DNA from: Alistipes sp.
GTDB lineage: Bacteria > Bacteroidota > Bacteroidia > Bacteroidales > Rikenellaceae
Reading direction: 5' to 3'
Assembly: GCA_017483225.1 (NCBI GenBank)
Contig: JAFULF010000009.1
Location: forward strand, 1-64,000
DNA: 64,000 bases
A program made the translations under genes and the position numbers. The notes beneath the pieces were generated by a model. That model was not told the DNA's origin and did not search any database. It worked only from the letters and a program-made list of their open reading frames with translations. Shown here one piece after another: positions 1 to 8,318 of this stretch (positions within the stretch are counted from its first letter, which is position 1; each line of letters starts with the position of its first letter).

Positions 1-80
1 CAACGCTGTGAACTCCGCCAAATGCCCTTACGGACCACATCAGAACTCCCGCAACGAGAGCACCTTTTTGTCCATAATAA
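1..80 (-). pseudogene. Left-edge partial reading frame with zinc-ribbon motif, possible transposase
   Basis: Reading leftward from about position 80, one frame encodes K-R-C-S-R-C-G-S-S-D-V-V-R-K-G, a CxxC zinc-ribbon start like the N-termini of IS1/IS1595-type transposases. The frame lacks an in-frame ATG: the nearby ATG at 75-73 reads MDKK and then hits a stop, and the two frames meet at a run of five A. It may be a frameshifted transposase or a programmed-frameshift start. A good -7 box lies just upstream (91-100). The gene runs off the window, so family and integrity are uncertain. Confidence 0.3.
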
Positions 81-90
81 TTATAAATAC

Positions 91-100
91 TGCAAATATA
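91..100 (-). promoter_or_regulatory. -7 promoter box for the left-edge gene
   Basis: On the minus strand this reads TATATTTGCA, matching the Bacteroidetes -7 consensus TAnnTTTG. It lies about 16 nt upstream of the ATG at 75-73. Confidence 0.45.
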
Positions 101-147
101 CTATATCTCAGATATTTACCCCCTTTCGCAGGTCTCTTTTTTGACCA

Positions 148-684
148 TTAAGCCAATTTCTCAATGATTTTAATTTGGGTAGAAATGCGTTCATCAAGTA
201 AATTGAGAAAGATAGATATTTTCCTTTGTTCAAACAAAGAGGGATATGAGATTTTTAATTGTCTTAAATCATCATTGTAAATTCTTACAATCGTAGTTGT
301 ATTTAATTTTGACCAATCGACCCTTGAAATGAAATGATAAAGAAATGTATTATCAAACTTATTTGCGGGATTGTCAATCCAAACTATGTTCGAGTCTTGG
401 TAATACGAGTCATTTCCATCAAATATTATAGCCTTTCCTACTGTGCCGGCACAAGTAATCATAACCTCTCCTTTTCTTGGATAGTTGTACTTTGCTCTAT
501 ATGCCTCAAATAACTCGTAGGAAATGTAAGCGTCAGGAACACTTCCGATAGTGCCAATCTTATAGAAAGGTACTCCGTATTCAGAGTTTGTTTGAGAAGC
601 AAGAATTCTTTTACACATCAAGACATTGCAGGTTGTACCTAAAAGTTCTTTCTCCCACTCCCCGCTGAACTCTGGGAATCTCAA
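148..684 (-). pseudogene. hsdS: Truncated type I restriction specificity subunit (half HsdS)
   Basis: The 178-residue product is one target-recognition domain plus the start of the first conserved helix. It begins N-V-P-N-L-R-F-P-E-F-S-G-E-W (read through a TTG at 684; the frame is open to about 708) and ends in L-L-D-E-R-I-S-T-Q-I-K-I-I-E-K-L before a stop. A full HsdS is about 400 residues with two such domains. No ATG start is visible, so it is probably a silent or broken cassette. The stop falls next to GGTC(A6)GAGACC-like sequence that could be the edge of an insertion sequence. Its sequence does not match the intact hsdS at 4464, so it came from another system. Confidence 0.7.
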
Positions 685-919
685 ATTTGGAACATTGAGG
701 ACTCTACTTCACTCTTTCTTATTATGAACTTTTTGAATTTGTTTGCGAAATTATTTTTCAGTCTATTTTGTGGCTATTTCCTCTTCTAATTTGAGGCGTA
801 TAGTGGTGCCTATACAACGATAATTAGAATGGGAAAGAGTCGTAAAGAGCATAAAAGAATGAGATAAATAAATTTCAAATAGTTTCTTAATATTCGGGGG
901 ATTTACAAAAATTAGCACT

Positions 920-1846
920 ATGGAAAATTTCACAGAATTTAGAAAGGTTGTCGAGCTGTGGCAAGCCGACAAACAGCAGTATGTAAAGAAGTCAACTTTT
1001 GCGGCATACTCGCTATTGATTACAAACCATCTCCTTCCTGCATTTGCCGCCAAAGTAGATATCCAAGAGGAGGATGTTCAGCAGTTTGTATTTGCGAAAC
1101 TCGATGAGGGGTTGAGCCAGAAGTCCGTCAAGGATATTCTGATTGTGTTGAAGATGGTGTTGCGGTTTGGCGTTAAGTACAATCTGATTGCACATCGCCA
1201 GATAGATATTCGTTTCCCAACAGAACGCGAGAGGCAGGAGGTGGAGGTGTTGAGCAAGGCAAACCAACGCAAAATTATGGAGTTTGTAAAAAGCAACTTT
1301 ACATTCCAAAATCTGGGAATCTACATTTGTCTGAGTGCGGGACTTCGTATAGGTGAGGTGTGTGCATTGACCTGGGACGACATTGATGCAGAGCAGGGCG
1401 TGATATATGTAACCAAGACAATCCAACGCATCTACCTTGTTGGCGAGATAGAGAAACGGACGGAGGTGATTATTGATACCCCAAAGTCTAAAAACTCGAT
1501 ACGAGAAATACCGATGACACGAGATTTACTGCGGATAGTCAAGCCGCTCAAAAAAGTAGTTAACGGCTCGTTCTATGTACTTACGAATTCTGCAACACCT
1601 ACAGAGCCTCGCACATATCGCAACTACTATAAGCGACTGATGCGTCAGCTTGATATCCCTGCGTTGAAGTTCCACGGACTGCGTCACAGCTTTGCCACTC
1701 GCTGTATTGAGAGCAATTGCGACTATAAAACCGTCAGCGTTCTGCTGGGACACTCAAACATAAGCACAACACTCAACCTCTATGTGCATCCAAATATGGA
1801 ACAGAAGAAGCGATGTGTCGAGCAGATGTTTAAGGCGTTGAGGTGA
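920..1846 (+). CDS. Tyrosine recombinase (phage-integrase family)
   Basis: This is a complete 308-residue tyrosine recombinase. Residues 1-100 form the SAM-like core-binding domain. The catalytic domain shows R143 (AGLRIGEV), a likely K189, H252-x-x-R255 (HGLRHSF), H278 (LLGHSN) and the nucleophile Y288 (TLNLYVHP). Small recombinases of this size next to hsdS genes in Bacteroidales often invert specificity-gene segments, and here a half hsdS lies just upstream in opposite orientation. I could not find matching inverted repeats between that half gene and the intact hsdS, so its substrate is unknown. ATG start at 920. Confidence 0.85.
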   Translation: MENFTEFRKVVELWQADKQQYVKKSTFAAYSLLITNHLLPAFAAKVDIQEEDVQQFVFAKLDEGLSQKSVKDILIVLKMVLRFGVKYNLIAHRQIDIRFPTERERQEVEVLSKANQRKIMEFVKSNFTFQNLGIYICLSAGLRIGEVCALTWDDIDAEQGVIYVTKTIQRIYLVGEIEKRTEVIIDTPKSKNSIREIPMTRDLLRIVKPLKKVVNGSFYVLTNSATPTEPRTYRNYYKRLMRQLDIPALKFHGLRHSFATRCIESNCDYKTVSVLLGHSNISTTLNLYVHPNMEQKKRCVEQMFKALR

Positions 1847-2038
1847 TATATGTATGTAGAGTTATGGATAGAGTGTGGATTGCAAATACATAATATTTAC
1901 AAAGTACCTTATTCCTGATTAGCAAATGAATATAACCATATTTGTTCCATATTGATAAAAATAAACTACCTATTTCGTTTATAGCAAAATTTTTCATATC
2001 TTTATGACAGATTATTGCGAATAAATAACACAACATAT

Positions 2039-2227
2039 ATGAATAGAATAAAGGAAGTCCTTGAAGCAAAGGGAATTAAGCAGACTTGGCTCGCCGAACA
2101 GCTCGGCAAAAGTTTCAGTATTGTCAATGCTTATGCGTGCAACCGCCGCCAACCGAGCCTCGAACAATTGTTCGAAATCGCCAAAATTCTTCAAGTAGAG
2201 CCTAAAGATTTAATCGCAAATAAATAG
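2039..2227 (+). CDS. XRE-family helix-turn-helix regulator
   Basis: This 62-residue protein is essentially one HTH_3 domain (MNRIKEVLEAKGIKQTWLAE, then Q-L-G-K-S as turn and recognition helix). The ATG at 2039 is preferred over an upstream TTG because the domain begins there. It ends 8 nt before the methyltransferase-nuclease gene and is probably the first gene of that operon. Small XRE proteins in this position typically control expression of restriction-modification genes. That role here is inferred from context. Confidence 0.85.
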   Translation: MNRIKEVLEAKGIKQTWLAEQLGKSFSIVNAYACNRRQPSLEQLFEIAKILQVEPKDLIANK

Positions 2228-2235
2228 AACGAGAT

Positions 2236-4470
2236 ATGGAACTCAAAATCACCAGTAATAAGATATTTGCACCTCTCAAAAACAAAGAACTTGTTTTGAC
2301 TCCAGAGGAGCGTGTGCGTCAGGAATACATTTGTCGCTTAGTGAATCACTATGGCTATGACTTATCGCAAATGGAACAGGAGTTACAGGTAAACAACTCT
2401 CATCGTGGTCAGGGTAAGGCGCGAGCTGATATTGTTGTGTGGAAGTCTGCCTCGGCTAAAAGTAACGAAGATGCAGCAACGATTATCGTTGAGTGCAAAG
2501 CGGAGCATATTACTATTCGTGAGGAAGATTACTTCCAAGGCTACAACTACGCGGCTTGGGCTGGTGCCGATTTCTTTGTAACGACCAATCTCAAAGAAAC
2601 GCGAGTTTTCAAAGTAAACAAAGGTAAGTTGCCCAAGCGTTTGGAGGAGATTGTGGATATTCCAAAGGCTGATGAGCTGACTAATGCCAAGAAGTTAAAA
2701 GAGTTGTTGAGCCAAACTAAGGCTTTTACTCGTGAGGAGTTTAGTAAACTGCTTTTTAAGTGCCATAATATTATCCGTAATAACGATAAACTCTCTCCAG
2801 AGGCTGCGTTCGATGAGATAAGCAAGGTGCTGTTTATCAAGATTCGCTATGAGCGTGATAATACCGGCACCCAAATATTCTCTGAGGAGGAGTTTAAGAA
2901 GTTGCGTGAAGCTTACGACAAGACAAAATCGAAACAGAGTTTACCTTTCTATCAACAGTTATTTGAACGCACAAAGGAGGATTATGTAAAAGATGACCTT
3001 TTCGAACCTAACGATACGATCAAAATCAAGGAGGCTAGTTTTGAGGCCATAGTAAAGGAACTAGAAGTTTATAATCTCTCTCGCACTGCCGATGATGTTA
3101 AGGGTATTGCTTTCGAGAAATTCCTTGGCAAGACATTCCGTGGCGAGTTGGGTCAATTCTTCACGCCTCGTACCATTGTGGACTTTATGGTAGCACTTCT
3201 TGATCCTGAGGAGGGAGAGATTATATGCGATCCTTGCTGTGGTAGTGGTGGATTCTTGATTAAGGCGTTCGAATATGTGCGTGAGAAGATTGAAAATGAT
3301 ATCCAGAAAGCAAAGGAGCAGATTAAGGCACAGCTTTTTGATGAAAAATATGATTCTTTAAGTGACAAGAAAAAAACCGAGATTGACGAGCGTGTCGATG
3401 AATATTTCACCATTCTCAATAAAGAACTCGATACTATTCACACTGATAGTCGTTTGCAGCATCTGTCAAGTGATTGCATCTTCGGTACTGATGCCAACCC
3501 TCGCATGGCCCGTACAGCCAAGATGAATATGATTATGCACGGTGATGGGCACGGTGGCGTACATCATAGAGATGGTTTGTTGAATGTTAATGGAATTTTT
3601 GAAAATCGCTTTGATGTAATTTTAACAAATCCTCCTTTTGGCTCACGAGTTGAAAAAACTTTGAAAATAACAGAGGCTGATATGGAGACGAATAGCCAGA
3701 AGATAGCGGCTTATGAAAAAAAGTACGGGGAGGAAACATACCATAAGGCTATGTCTCAAGTAAATGACCATATTGGAGAGCCAATCCTCAACCTCTACGA
3801 TTCAGGCAAACTCAGTGGCTTAACCGAAGTGTTGTTTATCGAGCGTTGTTTGCGATTGCTCAAACCGGGTGGTCGCTTGGGTATCGTATTGCCTGAGGGC
3901 GTATTGAATAATACTCAACTCCAAAGCGTGCGCGAACTCTTTGAGGGTATGGCAAAGATTATTTTGATAACCTCTATCCCACAGGATGTCTTTATGGCTT
4001 CGGGCGCAACGGTTAAACCAAGCCTTATGTTCTTCAAGAAGTTTACAATGGAGGAGGTCGTACAATACGAGCAGGCAAAAACTACTGCTTATGAGCAGGT
4101 AACGGCTAAATATACTGAGCAACTTGCCGAACTGAAAGCATTTATTGAGGATAAGAAGAATCTTCGCTCTGAAGTAAAGGTCAAGAAAGCAGAATTGAAA
4201 GCCCTCGAAGCGCAGATTGCAGAGGAGGTTAAGCCTATTATTAAACAACTTTTCGACTACCAGATTCCGATTGCTCAGGTACAGAAGGCGGGCATTACCA
4301 CCACTGGTGCTGAGTGCGAGAACGAGTTGGAAGAGCTACTCAAAGAGTACACGCCTTATCGCAAGGAGAACAAACTATGGGAGGCAACAGCAAAACGCTA
4401 TGAATACAAGGTTGAGAACGACCACCTCTATAAGAAGTTGAACGACAGCGAATGGGAGGAAATATGCTAA
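2236..4470 (+). CDS. hsdM: N6-adenine DNA methyltransferase with N-terminal PD-(D/E)xK domain
   Basis: This 744-residue protein joins two activities. Residues about 25-125 resemble the HsdR N-terminal (HSDR_N_2) nuclease fold, with D65 (ARADIVVW) and E86-C-K88 (VECKAE) as a plausible PD-(D/E)xK site. Residues about 270-620 are an N6_Mtase domain with SAM motif I around 332 (DPCCGSGGF) and catalytic motif IV at about 465 (NPPF). The C-terminus is partly coiled. An ordinary HsdM is about 500 residues without a nuclease. The next gene is an HsdS, and no HsdR helicase exists in the window. This suggests a BcgI-like arrangement in which one chain cuts and methylates with a separate specificity subunit. 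The overlap with hsdS indicates translational coupling. Confidence 0.88.
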   Translation: MELKITSNKIFAPLKNKELVLTPEERVRQEYICRLVNHYGYDLSQMEQELQVNNSHRGQGKARADIVVWKSASAKSNEDAATIIVECKAEHITIREEDYFQGYNYAAWAGADFFVTTNLKETRVFKVNKGKLPKRLEEIVDIPKADELTNAKKLKELLSQTKAFTREEFSKLLFKCHNIIRNNDKLSPEAAFDEISKVLFIKIRYERDNTGTQIFSEEEFKKLREAYDKTKSKQSLPFYQQLFERTKEDYVKDDLFEPNDTIKIKEASFEAIVKELEVYNLSRTADDVKGIAFEKFLGKTFRGELGQFFTPRTIVDFMVALLDPEEGEIICDPCCGSGGFLIKAFEYVREKIENDIQKAKEQIKAQLFDEKYDSLSDKKKTEIDERVDEYFTILNKELDTIHTDSRLQHLSSDCIFGTDANPRMARTAKMNMIMHGDGHGGVHHRDGLLNVNGIFENRFDVILTNPPFGSRVEKTLKITEADMETNSQKIAAYEKKYGEETYHKAMSQVNDHIGEPILNLYDSGKLSGLTEVLFIERCLRLLKPGGRLGIVLPEGVLNNTQLQSVRELFEGMAKIILITSIPQDVFMASGATVKPSLMFFKKFTMEEVVQYEQAKTTAYEQVTAKYTEQLAELKAFIEDKKNLRSEVKVKKAELKALEAQIAEEVKPIIKQLFDYQIPIAQVQKAGITTTGAECENELEELLKEYTPYRKENKLWEATAKRYEYKVENDHLYKKLNDSEWEEIC

Positions 4471-5822
4471 ATGCAATGAAATATATTTCGACAGTCCCAT
4501 TTAGCGGATTGTTCAATTGGAGTGTGCAATATCTGAATGACTCAAAAATCGCATTCAGTAAGGCATACCCAATGATGCGTATCGGCGAGTTCCTGAAACG
4601 CAATAAGACGGCAGTAACTATCGAAGATGATGTGACTTATAAACGACCGCGTATCCGTGTTCGTAATGGAGGCATTTCGCTCAGAGATGAAATTATTGGA
4701 GAAAAAATTGGTACTAAAAGTCAGTTTTTAATTTCCAAAGGGCAATTCTTACTTTCTAAAATTGATGCCCGTAATGGCGCATTTGGAGTTGTGCCAGAGG
4801 AATTGGACGGAGGTGTTATCACTGGTAATTTTTGGACTTTCGATGTTGATTATAGTATTGTGAATCCTCATTATTTAGCACTACTTACAACTACGGATGC
4901 TTTTATCCAATTTTGCGAACAGGCAAGTAATGGCACAACAAATCGCCACTATTTGCAGGAACCTTTATTCCTCAATATCAAAGTTCCTATTCCTTCATTA
5001 GAGGAACAGAATAAGTTGGTGGAGGCATACAATGATATTATGGTTTTCATAAGAATGGAAGAAATGAAAGCCGTTGACATCGATGTGAAGGCTATAGTTA
5101 ATGTTAGAAATGCATTGGGAGTAGCTCTTTATCCAGGGCATATTGAAAAGAAATTAATACACTATAACCATTTTAGTAGTATAGATTCTTGGAGCGTGTC
5201 GCAGATTTTACATGCAGAAAACTCGCCTTTTGGAAAAAGTAAATTCATATGTAAAAAATTATCAGATTTAGCGTTTATAAACCCCAAGACAGACTTATCT
5301 ATGTTGTCAGATGCAGATAATATGTCATTTATTCCCATGGAAGATATATCCGATGACTATGGAGAGTGGGTAGGTAGAAAAACTGGTAGTAAATCTGATA
5401 TAAAAGGATATACTAAATTCCAAGATGGTGATATTATTTGGGCAAAAATAACCCCTTGTATGCAAAATGGCAAATCTACTTTGTTGTCGAACTTAATCAA
5501 TGGGAAAGGATATGGATCAACAGAATTTCATGTTGTTCGTATAAAGTTAAGTGATGTACTACCTCAATACATCCATACTTTATTGCGCCATTTTGATGTG
5601 TTGTCTGATGCTAAAAAATATTTTACAGGATCAGCCGGTCAACAACGAGTTCCAACATCTTACTTGGAGAATCTGCTGATACCGATTCCTCCATTAGATG
5701 TTCAAAAGCAAATAGCAGATGAATACACAAATGGCATTGAACAAGCTAAGCAGGGGTATATGAAGATATACAATTACAAACAAGAATTGAAGAAAAACTT
5801 CGAAACCCAAATTTTTGAGTAG
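4464..5822 (+). CDS. hsdS: Type I-like restriction specificity subunit (HsdS)
   Basis: This 452-residue protein has two target-recognition domains, each followed by a conserved helix: I-P-S-L-E-E-Q-N-K-L-V near residue 190 and I-P-P-L-D-V-Q-K-Q-I near residue 410. Full length indicates an intact S subunit that sets the DNA sequence read by the methyltransferase-nuclease. The start at 4464 is chosen because GGGAGGA lies 6 nt upstream and ATGCTAA overlaps the upstream stop. An in-frame ATG at 4452 is possible. The last codons (ACCCAAATTTTTGAGTAG) recur almost exactly at 6763-6780 in front of the putAbiC-like gene. Confidence 0.88.
   Translation: MLNAMKYISTVPFSGLFNWSVQYLNDSKIAFSKAYPMMRIGEFLKRNKTAVTIEDDVTYKRPRIRVRNGGISLRDEIIGEKIGTKSQFLISKGQFLLSKIDARNGAFGVVPEELDGGVITGNFWTFDVDYSIVNPHYLALLTTTDAFIQFCEQASNGTTNRHYLQEPLFLNIKVPIPSLEEQNKLVEAYNDIMVFIRMEEMKAVDIDVKAIVNVRNALGVALYPGHIEKKLIHYNHFSSIDSWSVSQILHAENSPFGKSKFICKKLSDLAFINPKTDLSMLSDADNMSFIPMEDISDDYGEWVGRKTGSKSDIKGYTKFQDGDIIWAKITPCMQNGKSTLLSNLINGKGYGSTEFHVVRIKLSDVLPQYIHTLLRHFDVLSDAKKYFTGSAGQQRVPTSYLENLLIPIPPLDVQKQIADEYTNGIEQAKQGYMKIYNYKQELKKNFETQIFE
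5804..5821 (+). repeat. Direct repeat, copy 1, flanking the AlbA_2 gene
   Basis: AACCCAAATTTTTGAGTA, the 3' end of hsdS. It matches 17 of 18 nt of copy 2 at 6763-6780. The two copies bracket the AlbA_2 gene. Confidence 0.8.
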
Positions 5823-5823
5823 A

Positions 5824-6720
5824 ATGGATTTCTTTGAAAAAGAAGAATATAACATTGATGATATAACTGCCCTAATTGATAATGAGGCAGAAGAGTCTGT
5901 ACATCTTGATTTTAAGGCGGCAGGAGCATTGAGCAAGGATGATAAGAAAAAGACTGAAATTGCAAAAGATGTATCCGCATTTGCTAATTCTGATGGTGGT
6001 ATTATTGTGTATGGAATAGAGGAGCAAGAGCACAAAGCCCACGCTTTATCATACATAGATGGAAATACATACACTAAAGAGTGGTTAGAACAAGTTATAC
6101 AAGATAATATTCAAAGACGAATAGAAGGGTTGGAGATATTCCCAATCCGAGATAATCAAGATATAACCAAATCAATTTATATTGTTAAGATTCCTCGCAG
6201 TAGCAACACTCCTCATATGAGTGCAGACAAATGTTACTACAAACGCAATAACTTCCGTTCGGTCAAAATGGAAGAGTATGAGGTCAGGGATTTGTTTTAT
6301 AGAGAATCTACCCCTAATTTATTGATTACCTCATATCGCTTTTATATAAAAATGAAGACTCAAGACTTTACTCAATTTGGCTTTGTTGCACAAATCGCTA
6401 ATAGTAGTAATACAATCGCCACTATGTATAAGTTGAACTGCTATATTATCAACTATACAAGATATGATTCGGTTTCATGGGATAGAATGGAGAGCGATAT
6501 GAATTATACATTATTGGATAATCATAGAATGAAAATATTTCAACTAGGTAAATATCCCCTATTCCCCAATGAGGCTATTGATATGCTTCGTTTTACTTTA
6601 GATGTTAAGAGAGAAGATGTTAAAGCATTTATAAATAATGCTACAATAGAATTACTTTTAATGTTTGGCAATAAAACAGATAAGTTGTCATTCTCCGTAA
6701 AAGAGATTTTAGAAAGGTGA
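5824..6720 (+). CDS. AlbA_2 / Schlafen-like putative nucleic-acid-binding protein
   Basis: The 298-residue product carries an N-terminal AlbA_2 domain (residues about 15-150): E-S-V-H-L-D-F-K-A, then K-D-V-S-A-F-A-N-S-D-G-G-I-I-V-Y-G-I-E-E, the family hallmark. AlbA_2 domains occur in Schlafen-type proteins and in many bacterial defence and regulatory proteins. The C-terminal half (150-298) is mostly beta-like and not recognised. The ATG at 5824 follows the hsdS stop by 1 nt; an upstream TTG at 5815 is less likely. The gene lies between two 18-nt direct repeats made of the hsdS 3' end, so it looks like a cassette inserted into the operon. Confidence 0.78.
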   Translation: MDFFEKEEYNIDDITALIDNEAEESVHLDFKAAGALSKDDKKKTEIAKDVSAFANSDGGIIVYGIEEQEHKAHALSYIDGNTYTKEWLEQVIQDNIQRRIEGLEIFPIRDNQDITKSIYIVKIPRSSNTPHMSADKCYYKRNNFRSVKMEEYEVRDLFYRESTPNLLITSYRFYIKMKTQDFTQFGFVAQIANSSNTIATMYKLNCYIINYTRYDSVSWDRMESDMNYTLLDNHRMKIFQLGKYPLFPNEAIDMLRFTLDVKREDVKAFINNATIELLLMFGNKTDKLSFSVKEILER

Positions 6721-6762
6721 TAAGTAGTGCTATAATGCGAATATTGTAAAACAAATATGTTT

Positions 6763-6780
6763 AACCCAAATTTTCGAGTA
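6763..6780 (+). repeat. Direct repeat, copy 2: vestigial hsdS 3' end
   Basis: AACCCAAATTTTCGAGTA. Read with the following A it encodes T-Q-I-F-E-stop, identical to the HsdS C-terminus. It sits 3 nt before the ATG at 6784, just as copy 1 sits 2 nt before the AlbA_2 ATG. Confidence 0.8.
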
Positions 6781-6783
6781 AAT

Positions 6784-7698
6784 ATGTGTAAGGACAAATC
6801 AAATAATAAGTCTTCGGAAGAATCAAAGAATGATCTTTGGAGGACATTGATATATGCAGGATTGGCAGTTTTTGCAATATGGCTATTATCTTGGGGCCTT
6901 ATTGACCTATGTATATCTGAATGTGATGATAGAGGCACTTTTGGCGATAAGTTCGGTGCTGTAAACGCTCTATTCTCTGGTTTAGCATTTGCTGGATTGA
7001 TTGTAACTTTACTCTATCAAAAAGAGGAACTCAAATTACAACGAGAAGAATTGGCACAAACCAGAGAGGAACTAAAAGGACAACGAGAGGAGTTTGAAGA
7101 GCAGAACAAAACGATGAAACGCCAGCGCTTCGAAAACACATTCTTCAATATGTTGTCGTTACAACAAGAGATAGTTGCTAATTTATCATTTGAGTACTAT
7201 GCAAGTCCCAATATCCGTCCACATAATATTCCTGAAGAAATATTTTATCGGGGAGTGCCTAAGGGTCAGTTCCATGGCAGAGAAGTTTTTGAGGGCATAT
7301 ACAAACATGCAGTTATAGAATATAATGGGATTCGTTATTTAGATGGCATTTACAAATTATTATCAAATTCAGGGTATGCGATATATTCTAACATAAGTAT
7401 CACGACTCGTTTTGATCATTATTTTAGACATTTATATCGTATTGTTAAGTATGTGGATTCAAGTGATCTAATATCGGACGATGAAAGATATGAATATGCG
7501 TGCATCGCTCGTAGTCAGTTATCTGACTATGAATTAGTAATGCTATTTTACAATTGTTTGACAGCCAACGGACGAGCAAAATTCAAACCGCTGATTGAGA
7601 AATATTCAATTTTCAATAATTTGCGAGAGGAACTTCTAGCGAAGAGGGAGCACAAAAAAGAATATAGCGAAAAAGCATACGACCGATACGCTAAATAA
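6784..7698 (+). CDS. putAbiC-like membrane protein (putative phage abortive infection)
   Basis: This protein of about 304 residues has a membrane segment near residues 17-40 (L-A-V-F-A-I-W-L-L-S-W-G-L-I) and a second hydrophobic stretch (A-L-F-S-G-L-A-F-A-G-L-I-V-T-L-L). A coiled coil rich in E, Q and R follows, then F-E-N-T-F-F-N-M-L-S-L-Q-Q-E-I-V. This order matches the putAbiC family, linked to phage abortive infection. The ATG at 6784 is preferred over 6757: the stretch before it is a copied hsdS tail whose stop sits directly ahead, as at the AlbA_2 start. A role as membrane effector or sensor in this operon is inferred. Confidence 0.75.
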   Translation: MCKDKSNNKSSEESKNDLWRTLIYAGLAVFAIWLLSWGLIDLCISECDDRGTFGDKFGAVNALFSGLAFAGLIVTLLYQKEELKLQREELAQTREELKGQREEFEEQNKTMKRQRFENTFFNMLSLQQEIVANLSFEYYASPNIRPHNIPEEIFYRGVPKGQFHGREVFEGIYKHAVIEYNGIRYLDGIYKLLSNSGYAIYSNISITTRFDHYFRHLYRIVKYVDSSDLISDDERYEYACIARSQLSDYELVMLFYNCLTANGRAKFKPLIEKYSIFNNLREELLAKREHKKEYSEKAYDRYAK

Positions 7699-7713
7699 TT
7701 AAAATATAGCGAC

Positions 7714-8298
7714 ATGAGCGATATAACATTAGGATCTTTGATTCAAGAGCATAAAGAGAGACTTAAAGGTCTTAAGTACCATAACACCTTTATTCCATAT
7801 TATGACTTTGACAATATGGATAATTATCATTTATGGGTCGAAACGACAAAACGATATATTAGACAACATTTTCCTAATGACCCTGCAATAAAAGAATTTG
7901 AAACGCTTAGCACAAAAGAGATTGAACCGGAACAACAGAAAAGATTGGTAGCAATAATAGCAGCATTGGCAATAATTCCTGCATCAGCACCTCATCAACG
8001 AACAAAAACTACTCATAAGGAAGTTGATAAAGGTGTAAACATAACTATCAACAACACAAACAGCCAATCCCAAAGCCAAGAGCAATCGATGGCTGTGGAG
8101 TTGTTTATCGAGGCAATAAAAGATGATTTGACAGGTCGCCAAATTAAGGAGTTGAAATCCGTTGTAGCTGAAGCCGACAACGATTTGCAAAAGGCTCGCC
8201 CAAGCATCATAGCCAAACTCAAAGAATTCGGCACCGATGTCGCCTCAAATATTGTCGCCAACCTTTTGACTAACCCAATGATTTGGGGTGGATTGTAA
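7714..8298 (+). CDS. Unknown 194-residue protein between AbiC-like and ATPase genes
   Basis: I do not recognise the family. The N-terminal part (1-75) is charged and probably helical. A hydrophobic patch follows (V-A-I-I-A-A-L-A-I-I-P-A-S-A, about 78-91). A polar linker rich in N, Q and S comes next (N-I-T-I-N-N-T-N-S-Q-S-Q-S-Q). The C-terminal half is helical and ends with F-G-T-D-V-A-S-N-I-V-A-N-L-L-T-N-P-M-I-W, an amphipathic tail. It starts 15 nt after the AbiC-like gene and ends 20 nt before the ATPase ATG. The tight packing suggests a shared function. A small effector or adaptor is possible but unproven. Confidence 0.75.
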   Translation: MSDITLGSLIQEHKERLKGLKYHNTFIPYYDFDNMDNYHLWVETTKRYIRQHFPNDPAIKEFETLSTKEIEPEQQKRLVAIIAALAIIPASAPHQRTKTTHKEVDKGVNITINNTNSQSQSQEQSMAVELFIEAIKDDLTGRQIKELKSVVAEADNDLQKARPSIIAKLKEFGTDVASNIVANLLTNPMIWGGL

Positions 8299-8318
8299 AC
8301 ATTATAAAACTACTAACC

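Noticed and set aside
2015-2038. Longer start for the XRE regulator from TTG at 2015
   Set aside because: The HTH domain begins at the ATG at 2039, and the extra residues (M-R-I-N-N-T-T-Y) add nothing conserved.
148-5822. Phase-variable shuffling between the half hsdS (148-684) and the intact hsdS (4464-5822) by the adjacent recombinase
   Set aside because: The two share no visible long identical stretch: their TRD linkers and ends differ (L-L-D-E-R-I-S-T-Q versus A-D-E-Y-T-N-G-I-E-Q), and I found no matching inverted repeats. Inversion with other loci remains possible.
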